Source of the DNA: Lutjanus erythropterus
Taxonomy: Eukaryota > Chordata > Actinopteri > Lutjaniformes > Lutjanidae
DNA: 64,000 nt
Reading direction: 5' to 3'
NCBI GenBank assembly: GCA_020091685.1
Contig: CM034591.1
Span: 12,596,833 to 12,660,832, forward strand
A program made the translations under genes and the position numbers. Every line of letters starts with the position of its first letter. Positions within the stretch are counted from its first letter, which is position 1. Below the pieces are notes generated by a model. It was not told where the DNA came from. It did no database searches and saw nothing but the letters and a program-made list of their open reading frames with translations. Shown in pieces: positions 44,701 to 49,969 of this stretch.

Positions 44701-47481
44701 TCATCAAATCATTTTTATATGCACGGATGAGGAAGATGCTCTTAAAAGATTAATTGCTTTTTCCTGCCCTCTCCACATACAGTAGTCTGATACATCATAA
44801 AGGTTAAAGCCTTAACTAAGGGCAGAATGGGAACGACAATTAAATGGGCTACTGTAGGCATACAGTAATAAGGTGAGCTTTGTATTTTGACTATTGATAC
44901 CAGGTTAGTTAATTACCCTACACATCACTGAACATATTAAACATAAAAATATCTCGCAGCCTTTGTAAGCCTTGATGCTGAAAAGGCATTTGATAGTGTT
45001 AATTGGGTATTTCTATATCAGGTACTTGAGAATGTTGGACTGAATGATAAGGGCATTCAAGGTATTAAAACATTTGATCAAAAACCAGCTGCAAGGATAA
45101 AAATAAATGGCAGTCTGACTGAGAGCAAAACATTAGAACGGTCTACTAGGCAGGGCTGTTGTCTTTCTCTAACCTTGTTGGCAATTTCTATAGAACCCCT
45201 GGTGCAACAAATTAGGCTAAAGGAAAAGGAATAATGGTTAGGAATGAAGAGCACATCACTGGGCTTTTTGCTGATGACATGACCTGTTATTTAGAGGACC
45301 CAGAAACATGCTTTCCTATATTAACGAATCAACTTGAAAAATCTCAAGCTGATTCGTTAATATAGGACGGCATGTTTCTGGGTCCTCTGCCTCACTGGCT
45401 TCTACTCTCAATATAAGTTGAATTTGGCTAAAATGCAAATTTTTACATTTAATTAATAAGCAATATTTCCATGCAGCACAAATTAGACCAGTAATCTACT
45501 GGTGTGAATAAAATGTAAAAGGAAGAAAATTTCAAAGCCTAATGGAGATGAAGAGGAAGCAAAACATTTACTTGAAAAGGTAGATATTGTCCACAATTTA
45601 CACTAAAATTATGGTTTAACCTAAAATATAGATTAGAGAAAGAGCTCAGATTAATTCCATGGATAGCTTATGACAGACATTTTGATTACACTCTTGACCG
45701 TAGGTTTAAACAATGGATTACAAGTGGAATAACAGCACTACGTATAGTAAGGAAAGATGGGAATGTCATGAGTTGCCAGGAGATAAAACAAAATTATACA
45801 TCAAGCAACCAGGACCACTTTCAATACTTGGAATGGAGAGACTTTTATGACAGAGAATTAAAGTAAAATATGAATTTGGACAAAAATGGAATAGTTAGAA
45901 CCATAATTGGAATCTACAATTCAAAGCACTGTTGGAAGAATTTAATCAGATTCTTAATTACACCCAAAATTAGGACATATTTGTCTGTACCTCATCCATG
46001 TTGGAGACAATGTGGGGCACTAAATGTAGACTATTCATGTGTCTTCTGGCCGTGTCCTGAAATTGTACAGTTTTTGGAAAATGTTTGTTTGCTTTTAGTC
46101 AAAATTCTGGGCTGTGATATACGAAGGTCATGTATAGTACTGTATTTTGCCAATATGTCAGGAAATATAATGTTAAGAGAAGACAGATATTTGTTGAAAA
46201 TCTTGTTAGAAAAAAAAAAAGGCATCACAAAGAGGTGCAAACCAGACTCACCAACACAAGATAGCTGGTTGAAAATTGTGAGCGAAAGATATGTTATGGA
46301 ACAACTGACTCATAAAAGATAAGATCAGAACTCAAGAGGGTTAATGTCAAGAAGAATGGGAGAAAATGACAATATTCATATGTAAACGGGAGGATAAGGA
46401 CTGAAACATTTATTATGTCACAGTAACTGTAGAGACAAGGCAATCCAGATTGTTCATGTTTTTTGTTTGTTTTGTTTTATGTGTGTATGTGATCTTTTAA
46501 AGCAATAAAAAAATAAGTTAAAAAAAGTCAGTTAATTATATTAAGACTTTGTTAGAGGATGAGAAGCACAGTATAGAACAATGAGAAGGTTCACAGTACT
46601 GTGAACTTTGACATTATCAGGAGTTGAAAAAGTACTGTGATGTATTATAGACCTTGCAATACTACAAGTCATCAAGAGTTTAGGGAATGGGTAGTCGCTG
46701 AGTTCCTGTTTCAGCAGTAACTGTTAAAGAAATAGAAGTGTGAAACAGAAACTTACATTCGAAGGCTGTGACAGTGGCCTCAGGCATGACATCTCTGATT
46801 GCAACCTGAAATGTTTGGCAGAGTGAGTTAAAACAGGTAAAATAATAAAGCACAAAATTTACAACTGCAGACAGATGTGGACAGTTTATCATATTTGAGG
46901 AAGATAGACAGACACAATTAGAACCACAAATATTATAGTTTTTCTCATTCACTGTGACTCAATTCTTGATTGAAAAAAAATACTAAGTTCAAATCTCTGA
47001 AAACTTAGTTTTTTGTTCACAGCAATTTTGAATTTGTCATTCATTCAAACAAAATGCATGTTTGCCACATTTGTGCAAAGGAATATGTACAATTATCCAC
47101 AATTAGCACAATAACAACTTGCACATGGCTTGCTGACAAAAATTGTCATATGTAAGGTGGGGTAACAGTATTGTAAATTTGAACTATTTATATTGTACTT
47201 TATCTGGGTTCGGACACGTTCAATCAGAAACCGAAACTGCGAACTCCAAACTGTACATATTTGTCGTTTCACTAACCAGCTGTTTTAACTGAAAACTGCT
47301 TACATTAAGAGTGACAGTTAGCTAGCCCTGTAGCATTATGAAGACTCACCAGCAAGTCATTGAAGTTGAGAAGAGATGGACAGTCGACAGACGAGTCCAT
47401 GTCCCCTGACGGCGTTTTTATACGAATCACTATTGGCTCGGGGTCCATGGCGCAGATGTTATTTAAATCGAGTATGAGCAT
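1771..47481 (-). CDS. map2k5: map2k5 (MEK5) gene, 19 coding exons, 3' end missing
   Basis: MEK5 is the dual-specificity kinase that phosphorylates ERK5. Its N-terminal PB1 domain binds MEKK2/MEKK3 and ERK5, and it acts in the cytoplasm in growth-factor and stress signalling (established for the family). Nineteen exons on the minus strand join in phase to give 366 residues from the ATG at 47448, or 377 from an in-frame ATG at 47481. They hold a PB1 domain (about residues 5-95), a linker, a glycine loop (160-170), VAVK-type lysine K183, alphaC E200, HRD at 269-271, DFG at 289-291, activation-loop S299 and T303, and APE across exons 15 and 16. Mammalian MEK5 is about 448 residues, so roughly 70 C-terminal residues lie left of position 1. 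An extra base in exon 12 breaks the frame. MEK1/2 are excluded by the PB1 domain and the diagnostic IQKNQGSLM micro-exon. Confidence 0.97.
2149..2175 (-). CDS. map2k5: map2k5 micro-exon 18 (27 nt)
   Basis: Nine codons reading IQKNQGSLM, residues 347-355. Acceptor ccctacag|ATT, donor ATG|gtaagt. In mammals MEK5 isoforms differ by a block of about ten residues at this site, so this is probably the fish equivalent of that cassette exon. It is phase 0 at both ends and can be skipped without a frame change. Confidence 0.95.
5424..5690. repeat. possible dispersed repeat with internal GGGCACTTT units
   Basis: Contains irregular repeats of a GGGCA-C-TTTATCA/GCTGCATTT unit (for example around 5566 and 5655) within otherwise unique intron. 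The pattern resembles repeats seen in other fish introns, but the family is not recognised. Confidence 0.3.
6740..6779. repeat. (CA)n microsatellite with CG-rich start
   Basis: About 16 CA units preceded by alternating CG/GC bases (TGCGCGCG), giving some 40 bases of alternating purine and pyrimidine. Confidence 0.95.
10087..10440 (+). mobile_element. TIR-type repeat, family A, copy 1
   Basis: Shares with 17878-18180, in the same order and orientation, the segments TTTTTAACTGGTTATGA, CCTACATA-G-AAACAAGACCATCAG, GTGGTGGAAACA, GGGCCTCCTAAAA and TAGCTGCTTTAAA. The ends are roughly inverted (TACAGGAAG and CTTGTAGCTG), suggesting a short non-autonomous DNA transposon. Target duplications are not clear. 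Confidence 0.6.
10470..10499 (-). CDS. map2k5: map2k5 exon 17 (30 nt)
   Basis: A ten-codon exon reading [10 protein letters not shown], residues 337-346, with M where mammals have R. Acceptor cacacag|CTG, donor CAG|gtgagt. Phase 0 at both ends. Short, but both splice sites are strong and the peptide is diagnostic. Confidence 0.95.
10500..12495 (-). other. intron between exons 17 and 16
   Basis: Carries the family B element at about 10832-11489. The remainder shows no recognisable exon or repeat. Confidence 0.6.
10832..11489. mobile_element. TIR element, family B, copy 1
   Basis: The left part (GTTGGATGAGGTACTTATC at 10842) and the right part (GATAAGTACCTCATACGG at 11438, ending GAACTATCCCTTT) are inverted copies. 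The centre shares GCAGTCTGACAGCAAGGTAAA with the other family B copies. Foldback or MITE-like non-autonomous DNA transposon; left end less well preserved. Confidence 0.65.
12496..12567 (-). CDS. map2k5: map2k5 exon 16 (APE motif, helix alphaF)
   Basis: Reads [20 protein letters not shown] then SFME, residues 313-336. PE completes the APE motif begun in exon 15, and DVWSVG is the alphaF anchor. Acceptor ttcacag|CCG, donor GAG|gtacaa. The 126-base intron to exon 15 holds nothing of note. Confidence 0.97.
12694..12744 (-). CDS. map2k5: map2k5 exon 15 (activation loop)
   Basis: Reads [17 protein letters not shown], residues 296-312. S299 and T303 match the two sites on which MEKK2/MEKK3 activate MEK5. 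Acceptor ttacag|CTG, donor GCG|gtgagt. Phase 0 at both ends; identical to the mammalian sequence as I recall it. Confidence 0.97.
12838..14148. mobile_element. TIR element, family B, copy 2, with another element inside
   Basis: Starts AAAGGGATAGTTCAGATT, followed by GTTGTAAGAGGTACTTATCC. The right end is the inverted form (AAGTACATCATATAACCCC ... TTATTGCTTT). Flanks AAACTGT and AACCTGT look like a decayed target duplication. The arms are interrupted at 12955-13563 by a different TIR element. Confidence 0.75.
12955..13563. mobile_element. nested TIR element inside family B copy 2
   Basis: Left end CTGTGTCCACCAAAGCGTTT and right end AAACGCTTGGTGAACACAG are inverted repeats of about 25 bases. 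The interior carries several AGCGTTTTT and related units. It splits the host arm before CTAAGCAATGTACTGCTG. No convincing target duplication. Confidence 0.7.
14737..14784. repeat. (CA)24 microsatellite
   Basis: Perfect run of about 24 CA units, with an irregular GT-rich tract 100 bases to its left (14607-14646). Confidence 0.97.
15146..15219 (-). CDS. map2k5: map2k5 exon 14 (catalytic loop and DFG)
   Basis: Completes the HRD aspartate (D271) and reads [20 protein letters not shown] then GVSTQ, residues 271-295. D271, K273 and N276 are the catalytic-loop residues and D289-G291 the magnesium-binding DFG. Acceptor ccgcag|ATG, donor CAG|gtacgc. Almost identical to mammalian MEK5. Confidence 0.97.
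15331..15379 (-). CDS. map2k5: map2k5 exon 13 (helix alphaE, HR of HRD)
   Basis: Reads [16 protein letters not shown] plus one base, residues 255-270. The LTYLW motif is typical of MEK5. The acceptor is cctctag|GTAG, and a second AG four bases further (15376) gives tandem acceptors. Donor G|gtgagt. The intron to exon 14 is 111 bases. Confidence 0.95.
16550..16735. mobile_element. MITE-like repeat rich in ATATCA/TGATAT
   Basis: Starts with AGGACAATATATCAATATTA and holds CTTAGATTTTGGATACTGTTATACCG, resembling the ATATCG-type MITEs common in fish. The inverted ends are only partly preserved. Confidence 0.45.
17878..18180 (+). mobile_element. TIR-type repeat, family A, copy 2
   Basis: Second copy of the repeat at 10087-10440. 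It has ACTACAAGTAG at the left end and CTTGTAGTAGC at the right, so the termini are inverted copies. A (TA)n run at 18121-18157 has expanded inside it. Confidence 0.65.
18121..18157. repeat. (TA)n tract
   Basis: Imperfect alternating T and A, about 37 bases, inside family A copy 2. Confidence 0.9.
18272..18334 (-). CDS. map2k5: map2k5 exon 12, carries an extra base
   Basis: Completes glycine and reads [18 protein letters not shown] (residues 234-251). The expected AVA should follow, but the bases are ATT C GCA GTG GCA|gtaagt. The C (given as g at 18281) is one base too many, so the frame is lost before the donor. Without it the exon would be 62 nt and end in phase 0, matching exon 13. Acceptor ttgcag|GTGG. 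Whether the base is an assembly error or real is discussed as a finding. Confidence 0.93.
18335..19410 (-). other. intron between exons 12 and 11
   Basis: About 1.1 kb. A short (ACAT)n run at 18707-18726 is the only notable feature. Confidence 0.65.
19411..19492 (-). CDS. map2k5: map2k5 exon 11 (kinase N-lobe, hinge)
   Basis: Reads [20 protein letters not shown] then ICTEFMD plus one base, residues 207-233. The hinge TEFMDG matches MEK5. The sequence ITFFSAFF differs from the mammalian IGFYGAFF at several positions and is closer to what MEK1/2 have there. Acceptor ttacag|TGT, donor G|gtgagt. Confidence 0.95.
19493..20587 (-). other. intron between exons 11 and 10
   Basis: About 1.1 kb with two runs of seven G (20551-20557 and 20561-20567) close to the exon 10 donor. 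Otherwise nothing recognised. Confidence 0.65.
20588..20656 (-). CDS. map2k5: map2k5 exon 10 (helix alphaC)
   Basis: Reads [20 protein letters not shown] then LYK, residues 184-206. E200 in SELEIL is the alphaC glutamate that pairs with K183. Acceptor ttacag|GTC, donor AAG|gttagt, which is slightly unusual. Phase 0 at both ends, so it could be skipped without a frame change, but the kinase would be dead. Confidence 0.96.
20789..20828 (-). CDS. map2k5: map2k5 exon 9 (catalytic lysine)
   Basis: A 40-nt exon reading (K)[13 protein letters not shown], residues 170-183. The final AVK holds the ATP-anchoring lysine, K183. Acceptor ctccag|AGCG, donor AAG|gtgaga. A 10.6-kb intron separates it from exon 8 and a 132-base intron from exon 10. 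Confidence 0.95.
20930..21560. repeat. degenerate tract of TGACA/TGTCA-containing units
   Basis: The words TGTCATGACA, CATTTGACA, TTGACAT and CATAAAC recur irregularly over 600 bases, with similar spacing. It looks like a decayed tandem or TIR-derived repeat of a kind common in fish introns. Confidence 0.45.
23295..23705 (+). repeat. dispersed repeat, family C, copy 1
   Basis: Shares with 62440-62790, in the same order, CATTAAAATTTCTAAA, TTTCCA, AGTTGCTATAATTTCTG, AACATGATTT-TGCC and CATGTCA-ATAGATTT. Type unknown; no inverted ends or poly-A tail found. Confidence 0.6.
24580..24735. mobile_element. fragment of family D (CTGCAAC-type hAT MITE)
   Basis: TTTAAGAAGCTGGA, GATTTTGACTTTTT and CGATTAATTGTTATGACTCT resemble the right half of the element at 38889-39230. 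The left half is absent. Confidence 0.5.
24935..25145 (+). repeat. dispersed repeat starting TACCTCTGCCATGGAG
   Basis: Contains AAAAACTACTGACCTGATTTTCATGAAACTT and GGGCCAAGGAAGAACCCAT, words I know from a very widespread animal repeat, and closes with TTAGCAGAGGTA, an inverted copy of its start. Family name not certain. Confidence 0.55.
25796..26132. mobile_element. hAT-like MITE with 8-bp target duplication
   Basis: Begins TAGGGTTGGGTGATG and ends CATCTCAACCCTA, inverted copies. Flanks are ATAGGATT (25788-25795) and GTAGGATT (26133-26140), matching at 7 of 8 bases. Short non-autonomous DNA transposon without coding capacity. Confidence 0.8.
27180..27440. mobile_element. decayed copy of family D
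   Basis: Begins with AGTTTCATGATCAATTAATT, then an A run, GAGATTTTTGCTTTTCTTCG and CACTATTTTCTGACATTTTA, in the order seen in the element at 38889-39230. Ends not preserved. Confidence 0.45.
28235..28403 (-). mobile_element. tRNA-derived SINE-like element
   Basis: On the minus strand the head reads GGTGCCCCTGTGGCTCAGTTG, then, about 45 bases on, GGTTTGACTCC. These resemble RNA polymerase III A and B boxes (TGGCTCAGTTG and GGTTCGANTCC). The body carries TGTCTCTACCCCC and TGTATC and ends in an AAATAAAGG-like tail. Confidence 0.65.
31405..31469 (-). CDS. map2k5: map2k5 exon 8 (glycine-rich loop)
   Basis: Reads [20 protein letters not shown] then Y plus AA of the next lysine, residues 149-169. 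[11 protein letters not shown] is the ATP-binding glycine loop in its MEK5 form. Acceptor ctgcag|ATA, donor AA|gtaagt. Ends in phase 2. Confidence 0.97.
31960..32040 (+). repeat. retroelement 3'-tail-like fragment
   Basis: Contains GTCTAGACCTGCTCCTTATG, AAAGTGCCTTGAGATAACTT and a GGTGCTATTATACATA...AATAAAAATTAAGTTGAA tail, the pattern of a common fish retroelement 3' end. Only about 80 bases remain. Confidence 0.5.
32378..33067. mobile_element. TIR element (GATAGTTCACCC type)
   Basis: Starts CGATAGTTCACCCCAGAATG, and the right end TTTTTGGGTGAACTATCG is its inverse. The inverted arms extend about 75 bases (CTGATGTGAGGATGGGTGAA left, TTCACCCATCCTCACATCAG right). No transposase frame inside; short open frames at 32772-33089 are not protein-like. 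Target duplication not evident. Confidence 0.8.
33112..33358. mobile_element. hAT-like MITE with perfect 8-bp target duplication
   Basis: A 247-base element beginning TAGGGCTGCACAAT and ending ATTATACAGCCCTA. It is flanked on both sides by CATTAAAT (33104-33111 and 33359-33366). An 8-bp duplication and TAGGGCTG ends are typical of hAT elements. Confidence 0.88.
34451..34465. repeat. run of 15 C
   Basis: Homopolymer tract whose length is likely to be unreliable in any assembly. Confidence 0.9.
34934..34982 (-). CDS. map2k5: map2k5 exon 7 (linker helix)
   Basis: Completes the split serine and reads [17 protein letters not shown], residues 132-148. It is nearly identical to the mammalian stretch before the kinase domain. 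Acceptor cctccag|C, donor CAG|gtgagc. The intron to exon 6 is only 130 bases. Ends in phase 0. Confidence 0.95.
35113..35180 (-). CDS. map2k5: map2k5 exon 6 (linker)
   Basis: Encodes [20 protein letters not shown] then NN plus AG of a serine codon, residues 110-131. Only VNTR and the spacing of Pro, Ser and Asp resemble mammalian MEK5; this is the least conserved exon. Acceptor tttgcag|GTT, donor AG|gtgagc. The acceptor is preceded by GT-rich repeat sequence rather than a normal pyrimidine tract. Confidence 0.9.
35204..35246. repeat. imperfect (CA)n tract
   Basis: On the transcript strand it is GT-rich and lies 24 to 66 bases before the exon 6 acceptor. Confidence 0.9.
35571..36448. mobile_element. 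TIR element, family B, copy 3, with another element inside
   Basis: Left end AAGGGATAATTTGGACC and GTGGGGTTGTATATGGTTC; right end TAAGTACCTCATACAGCCCC and AATATCCCTT. The right arm (36277-36445) keeps GGCTAAAATGCCTTTTGTTG and GTAGGTAATACACTGAC as in other copies. Interrupted at 35725-36222. Confidence 0.7.
35725..36222. mobile_element. nested hAT-like element in family B copy 3
   Basis: Begins TAGGGCCCCACTGATGTATC and ends TCAGAAAGGCCCTG. Flanks TTGCTATT (35717-35724) and TTGTTATT (36223-36230) match at 7 of 8 bases. Contains TATTGG and ATATTGAC words but no reading frame of note. Confidence 0.7.
37503..37543 (-). CDS. map2k5: map2k5 exon 5 (linker)
   Basis: A 41-nt exon completing an alanine codon and reading [14 protein letters not shown], residues 96-109. 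IRNIHGLK lies in the stretch that in mammalian MEK5 helps dock ERK5 (established, recalled). The acceptor is tttcag|CCGG and the donor AAG|gtacct. Phase 1 to phase 0. Confidence 0.94.
37544..38319 (-). other. intron between exons 5 and 4
   Basis: Purine-rich on the plus strand around 37620-37810; no recognised repeat or exon. Confidence 0.6.
38320..38389 (-). CDS. map2k5: map2k5 exon 4 (end of PB1)
   Basis: Reads [20 protein letters not shown] then FPR plus one base, residues 73-95. The PLQIFPR end is a strong MEK5 match, while the EQRMNG loop is more diverged. The acceptor is tttag|TAC and the donor G|gtacgg, a weak form. It ends in phase 1 and joins exon 5 correctly. Confidence 0.94.
38475..39249. 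mobile_element. TIR element, family B, copy 4, with family D inserted at its end
   Basis: The most compact copy: the left arm (GGTTGTATGAGG ... GTGTATTACCTACAGAGGATGG) and right arm (CCGCCATCTGCTGTAGGTAATA ... CAACCCCATTTCAAG) are inverted over about 170 bases, with GGCTGTTTGACAGCAAGATAAA between them. The right terminus is split by 38889-39230 and resumes as GAACTATCCTTTTAAG. Confidence 0.8.
38889..39230. mobile_element. family D hAT-like MITE, 342 bp
   Basis: Begins TAGAGCTGCAACAA and ends TTAGTTGCAGCCCTA. Inside are TTAATCGATAAGTTG and CAACTTATCGAGAAAATAAT, also inverted. Flanks ATCCAGAC and ACCTGAAC are a diverged 8-bp duplication of the host's ATCCGAAC. Confidence 0.8.
39711..39735. repeat. 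(GT)n microsatellite
   Basis: About 12 GT units. Confidence 0.95.
40117..40158. repeat. (GT)n followed by a G run
   Basis: Alternating GT and GC, then 12-13 consecutive G, a tract prone to length error. Confidence 0.9.
40160..41250. promoter_or_regulatory. candidate conserved noncoding block
   Basis: A 1.1-kb intronic stretch free of recognisable repeats, rich in homeodomain-type ATTA words (TTATTGATTAAG, ATGTTAATTAAGTG, CTATTAATTTCA) and mixed composition. It has no open frame that resembles a protein. Conservation cannot be tested here, so regulatory function is inference. Confidence 0.35.
43921..43988 (-). CDS. map2k5: map2k5 exon 3 (PB1 acidic OPCA motif)
   Basis: Completes the split tyrosine and reads [20 protein letters not shown] then LSY, residues 50-72. 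This is the acidic OPCA-type loop of the PB1 domain, which makes MEK5 able to bind basic PB1 partners. The acceptor follows a run of nine T (ttttttttttag-like) and the donor is TAT|gtgagt. It ends in phase 0. Confidence 0.96.
44950..46512 (+). mobile_element. 5'-truncated, broken L1/Tx1-like LINE
   Basis: On the plus strand, antisense to map2k5, reverse-transcriptase motifs occur in order: LDAEKAFD at 44971, STRQGC at 45140, FADDM at 45267. They lie in different frames and are interrupted by stops. The C-terminal part is an open frame at 45870-46322 with CWRQC and FWPCP, matching the cysteine-histidine region at the end of L1-type ORF2. Ends with AGCAATAAAAAAATAAG. The 5' half (endonuclease) is missing. 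A hairpin occupies 45293-45388. Confidence 0.85.
45870..46322 (+). pseudogene. C-terminal ORF2 remnant of LINE
   Basis: 150 codons remain open after the reverse-transcriptase region has been broken. The CWRQC...FWPCP pattern is typical of the C-terminal zinc-knuckle region of L1 and Tx1 ORF2 proteins. As the upstream frame is disrupted, it is not expected to be translated. Confidence 0.75.
46757..46805 (-). CDS. map2k5: map2k5 exon 2 (PB1)
   Basis: Encodes [16 protein letters not shown] plus the first base of a tyrosine codon (residues 34-49), ending in phase 1. The acceptor is ttcag|GTT and the donor T|gtaagt. It aligns with the MEK5 stretch around VLPEATTTAFEYE. Reading through the donor would give a false FECK, so splicing after the T is needed to restore FEYED. 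Confidence 0.95.
46806..47349 (-). other. first coding intron, between exons 2 and 1
   Basis: 544 bases, no recognised repeat or exon. Confidence 0.7.
47350..47448 (-). CDS. map2k5: map2k5 exon 1 (start of PB1 domain)
   Basis: Reads [16 protein letters not shown] and ends NFNDLL, residues 1-33, phase 0 at the end, with donor CTG|gtgagt. The IVIRIK strand matches the first PB1 strand of MEK5, whose lysine belongs to the basic face. The ATG has a strong context (GCGCC before, G after). A second in-frame ATG lies 33 bases upstream at 47481. Confidence 0.93.
47449..47481 (-). CDS. map2k5: possible 11-codon N-terminal extension of map2k5
   Basis: An ATG at 47481 is in frame with the ATG at 47448, and the 11 codons between them ([11 protein letters not shown]) contain no stop. 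Human MEK5 is annotated with a start exactly 11 residues before the equivalent second methionine. The upstream ATG has a poor context (T at -3, C at +4), so ribosomes may often pass it. Whether it is used cannot be decided from the sequence. Confidence 0.45.
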
Positions 47482-47720
47482 AAAGAGAAGAAATAAAACC
47501 TCATAACAGCACTTGTCTAGCTGTTTAAGCTAACGAGCTAATTTCCTGCAGTGGAATGCTAACGACAAATGCTAGCATCCTGCTCAGTCCGGACACTTGT
47601 GTGAAGTGATGCGGAGATTTAAACACGTTAACGGTCACTGCCAACACCGAAGTCACGTCATAACTTCATTAACGGTTCGGTCTGAACTGTAAAGCAGTCT
47701 GAGACAAAGTTTTACACTGT
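47482..47720 (-). promoter_or_regulatory. likely map2k5 5' UTR and core promoter
   Basis: The region just upstream of the start codons has more CpG than its surroundings and lacks a TATA box. It holds TCACGTCA at 47653-47660 (TGACGTGA on the gene strand), close to a CRE/ATF site. The transcription start cannot be placed. No divergent gene is visible on the plus strand. Confidence 0.45.
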
Positions 47721-49433
47721 GTTATCGCAGGTAGTTAGCCATGCAGCTAGTTTAGAGGAAACTACTCCAACAGCGCTTCCGAATCAACATCCGCTCATGG
47801 CTTTTCAAAATAAAAGATCCTCATTCCTGTGTCTGTGGGCTGTTGCTCATTTTATGGATAATAATGGAAATCTGTTACAGCATGTGAAGTTCTGTGAGAA
47901 ATTTTGACTCAAATGTACAGTTAAGAACTAAAACAATGAAAAAGCCATACACTCTCTCTGAGATCCTGGGCTGAGAGAACTTTGCATTGAAGTAAATTAA
48001 CTTTTGTGACAATATAAGAAGAAAATTTGTTCTCAAGGAAAATTTGTTACTTTAAGGGGTGTTCAATAAAAATGTATACAGCAAAATATTTTAACATGCA
48101 TGCAGTAAAGTACTGTGCCACGTAAACAGCAGAATTGATACACATTAAAATCAAGGTTATTAAAGTTAACAAAACACATTTTAGTGTTTTCAACTTAAAT
48201 TGAATTAAAAATTAGACCAAAAACTACTCTTAAAACGCCCATTGTTACATATTTGCATAATATTTTTTATAACATATAACAAACAATACACTGTAAAAGT
48301 AAATAACATAACACAATAACAGTACATTTTCAAATGTTTCATTTAACTTGTTGAAATGTGAATATATTATGAATATTAGATTGTGAACAAATATTTAAAA
48401 TATATTTTTTGTTTCATTGTTTTCATCATTCACCCCTGATAAAACCAAGATGTCACCCCAGTAATAAATGTGCTTCGGACTAAAAAGTGATAACTGAAAA
48501 GCTTTGTAAAGAAAAGTGCACGAATGTAGCACTGGATGACACACTATCTGTGTGTACAGCTCAGCCTTTTATAATGAATTGAAGTTATTGAACACTCCAT
48601 CAAAAGAGATTGTTGCCACCTTGGTCTGATTTTACCGTGCATGACATTGATGTGAGCTCAAAGTTGATAAGAGCACAATTTGGACCATACAATAAGCTTT
48701 CTGGGGATATAAAGGTGAGTATCTAAAGGGGATATATTCTTTTTAGAATTGACCTTAACTAATTATTATACATGTTCAGTCAATATTTTGCATAATGTAT
48801 GAATGGTCCTCACTTATACAGAAACGCACAGCTGCACTGGCAATCCACCTACTCCTATTTTCCAGTTCTGTGCCCTCATGACCATGGCTTTTCGAGAATT
48901 CAAAGAGGTTTGTGCCTCTTTCACTCTACATTAACACAGCATTAGTATTTAAAGGTTTTCACTTGGCATGAGTCATTAGCGTATAATTGAATGTAAAACA
49001 AAGGGGCACTTAAAACCGTTGTTGATTACGGCCTTATGATTGAGGAGCTGCATCGGTCTCTCTGCCCGCTCACCAAACAGCTCTGATTGCAGTTCCAAGA
49101 ACAAGACATTGATCCCTGGGCAAAATGAAGTCTGTTTCTCTGTTAATTTATAGCGCTGTGCTCACAGAGCGGATACCCAAGTCTGTTGACCGGGGTTCTG
49201 TGTAATGATAAGAACTTGTTAAAGCTTGTTCTGTCTCCCCATGGCTCAGATCTGGCTGGACATGTGGCACTTGAAAACAATATCAATGAGATGTACTGTG
49301 CCAGCTATCGCAGTAGGTTGGGTTTCACTGGCTGCTAAAACAAAAGTCTCCACCTCTGGTTGACCTGAGGCTGAACCTCTTTATCAGCTGTTACCATCTC
49401 ATTTAAAAGGTAAGAGAAGCATTCAAAAGGGAA
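47721..49433. other. upstream flank without recognised gene
   Basis: AT-rich to about 48500. The stretch 48960-49320 is less AT-rich and repeat-poor (for example ATTACGGCCTTATGATTGAGG near 49026) and may contain regulatory sequence. No exon of a neighbouring gene was found. Confidence 0.5.

Positions 49434-49515
<82 letters not shown>
49434..49515. repeat. (ATCT)20 microsatellite
   Basis: About 20 perfect tetranucleotide units. Confidence 0.98.
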
Positions 49516-49679
49516 TCTTACATCTTGTCGATAAAGTTGAGTATAGTCTAATATTAATTACCAATATATGGGACTGAATGGCACTCAGCTTGTGGTGCTC
49601 AAAATGCCAAAAAAAATACATCTGAAAATTCAAAAGAATTGTATCTTTTCAAAAACCATGACTCAGTTACTTAAGATAA

Positions 49680-49805
49680 TTGACAGACCTTGTTGTGAGC
49701 AGTTTCACGTAGGAACTGCTTTCTTTCTAGCATAAATAAAGTAGTTCCGGTCAATTATAAAGTAGTTCTGGCAGATTCTCCTGCAGAAAGAAAGTAGTTC
49801 CTACA
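49680..49805 (+). repeat. fragment related to the element at 60972
   Basis: AGACCTTGTTGTGAGCAGTT and TAGCATAAATAAAGTAGTTC also occur at 61159-61180 and around 61212 in related form. Contains three AAAGTAGTTC units. Ends not found. Confidence 0.5.
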
Positions 49806-49960
49806 TATAACAGTGAAAAGTACAATATTTCCCTCTGAAATGTTGTGGTGTTGAACTATAAAGTACCATAGTGTGGAAACAATCAAGTTAAGTATAAGTA
49901 TGTCAAAACTATACTTGATTACAGTACTCAAGTAAAAGTTTCAATACTGTCTGTCTGTCT
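49806..49960 (+). repeat. dispersed repeat, family E, copy 1
   Basis: Carries AAAGTACAATATTTCCCTCTGAAATG, ATAAAGTACCATA and TACAGTACTCAAGTAAAAGT, the 3' part of a widespread fish repeat characterised by AAGTAC words. Confidence 0.6.
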
Positions 49961-49969
49961 ATCGATACT

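Larger units (their letters stand above)
43989..46756 (-). other. intron between exons 3 and 2
   Basis: AT-rich from 43989 to 44950, then the LINE fragment to about 46512. Nothing else is seen. Confidence 0.65.

Noticed and set aside
46680-46952. 90-codon minus-strand frame
   Set aside because: Readthrough of exon 2 into both introns; only 46757-46805 is coding.
47700-49000. divergent gene on the plus strand (C15orf61-like), expected near MAP2K5 in mammals
   Set aside because: No matching peptide or exon was found in the promoter-proximal 1.3 kb or further right.
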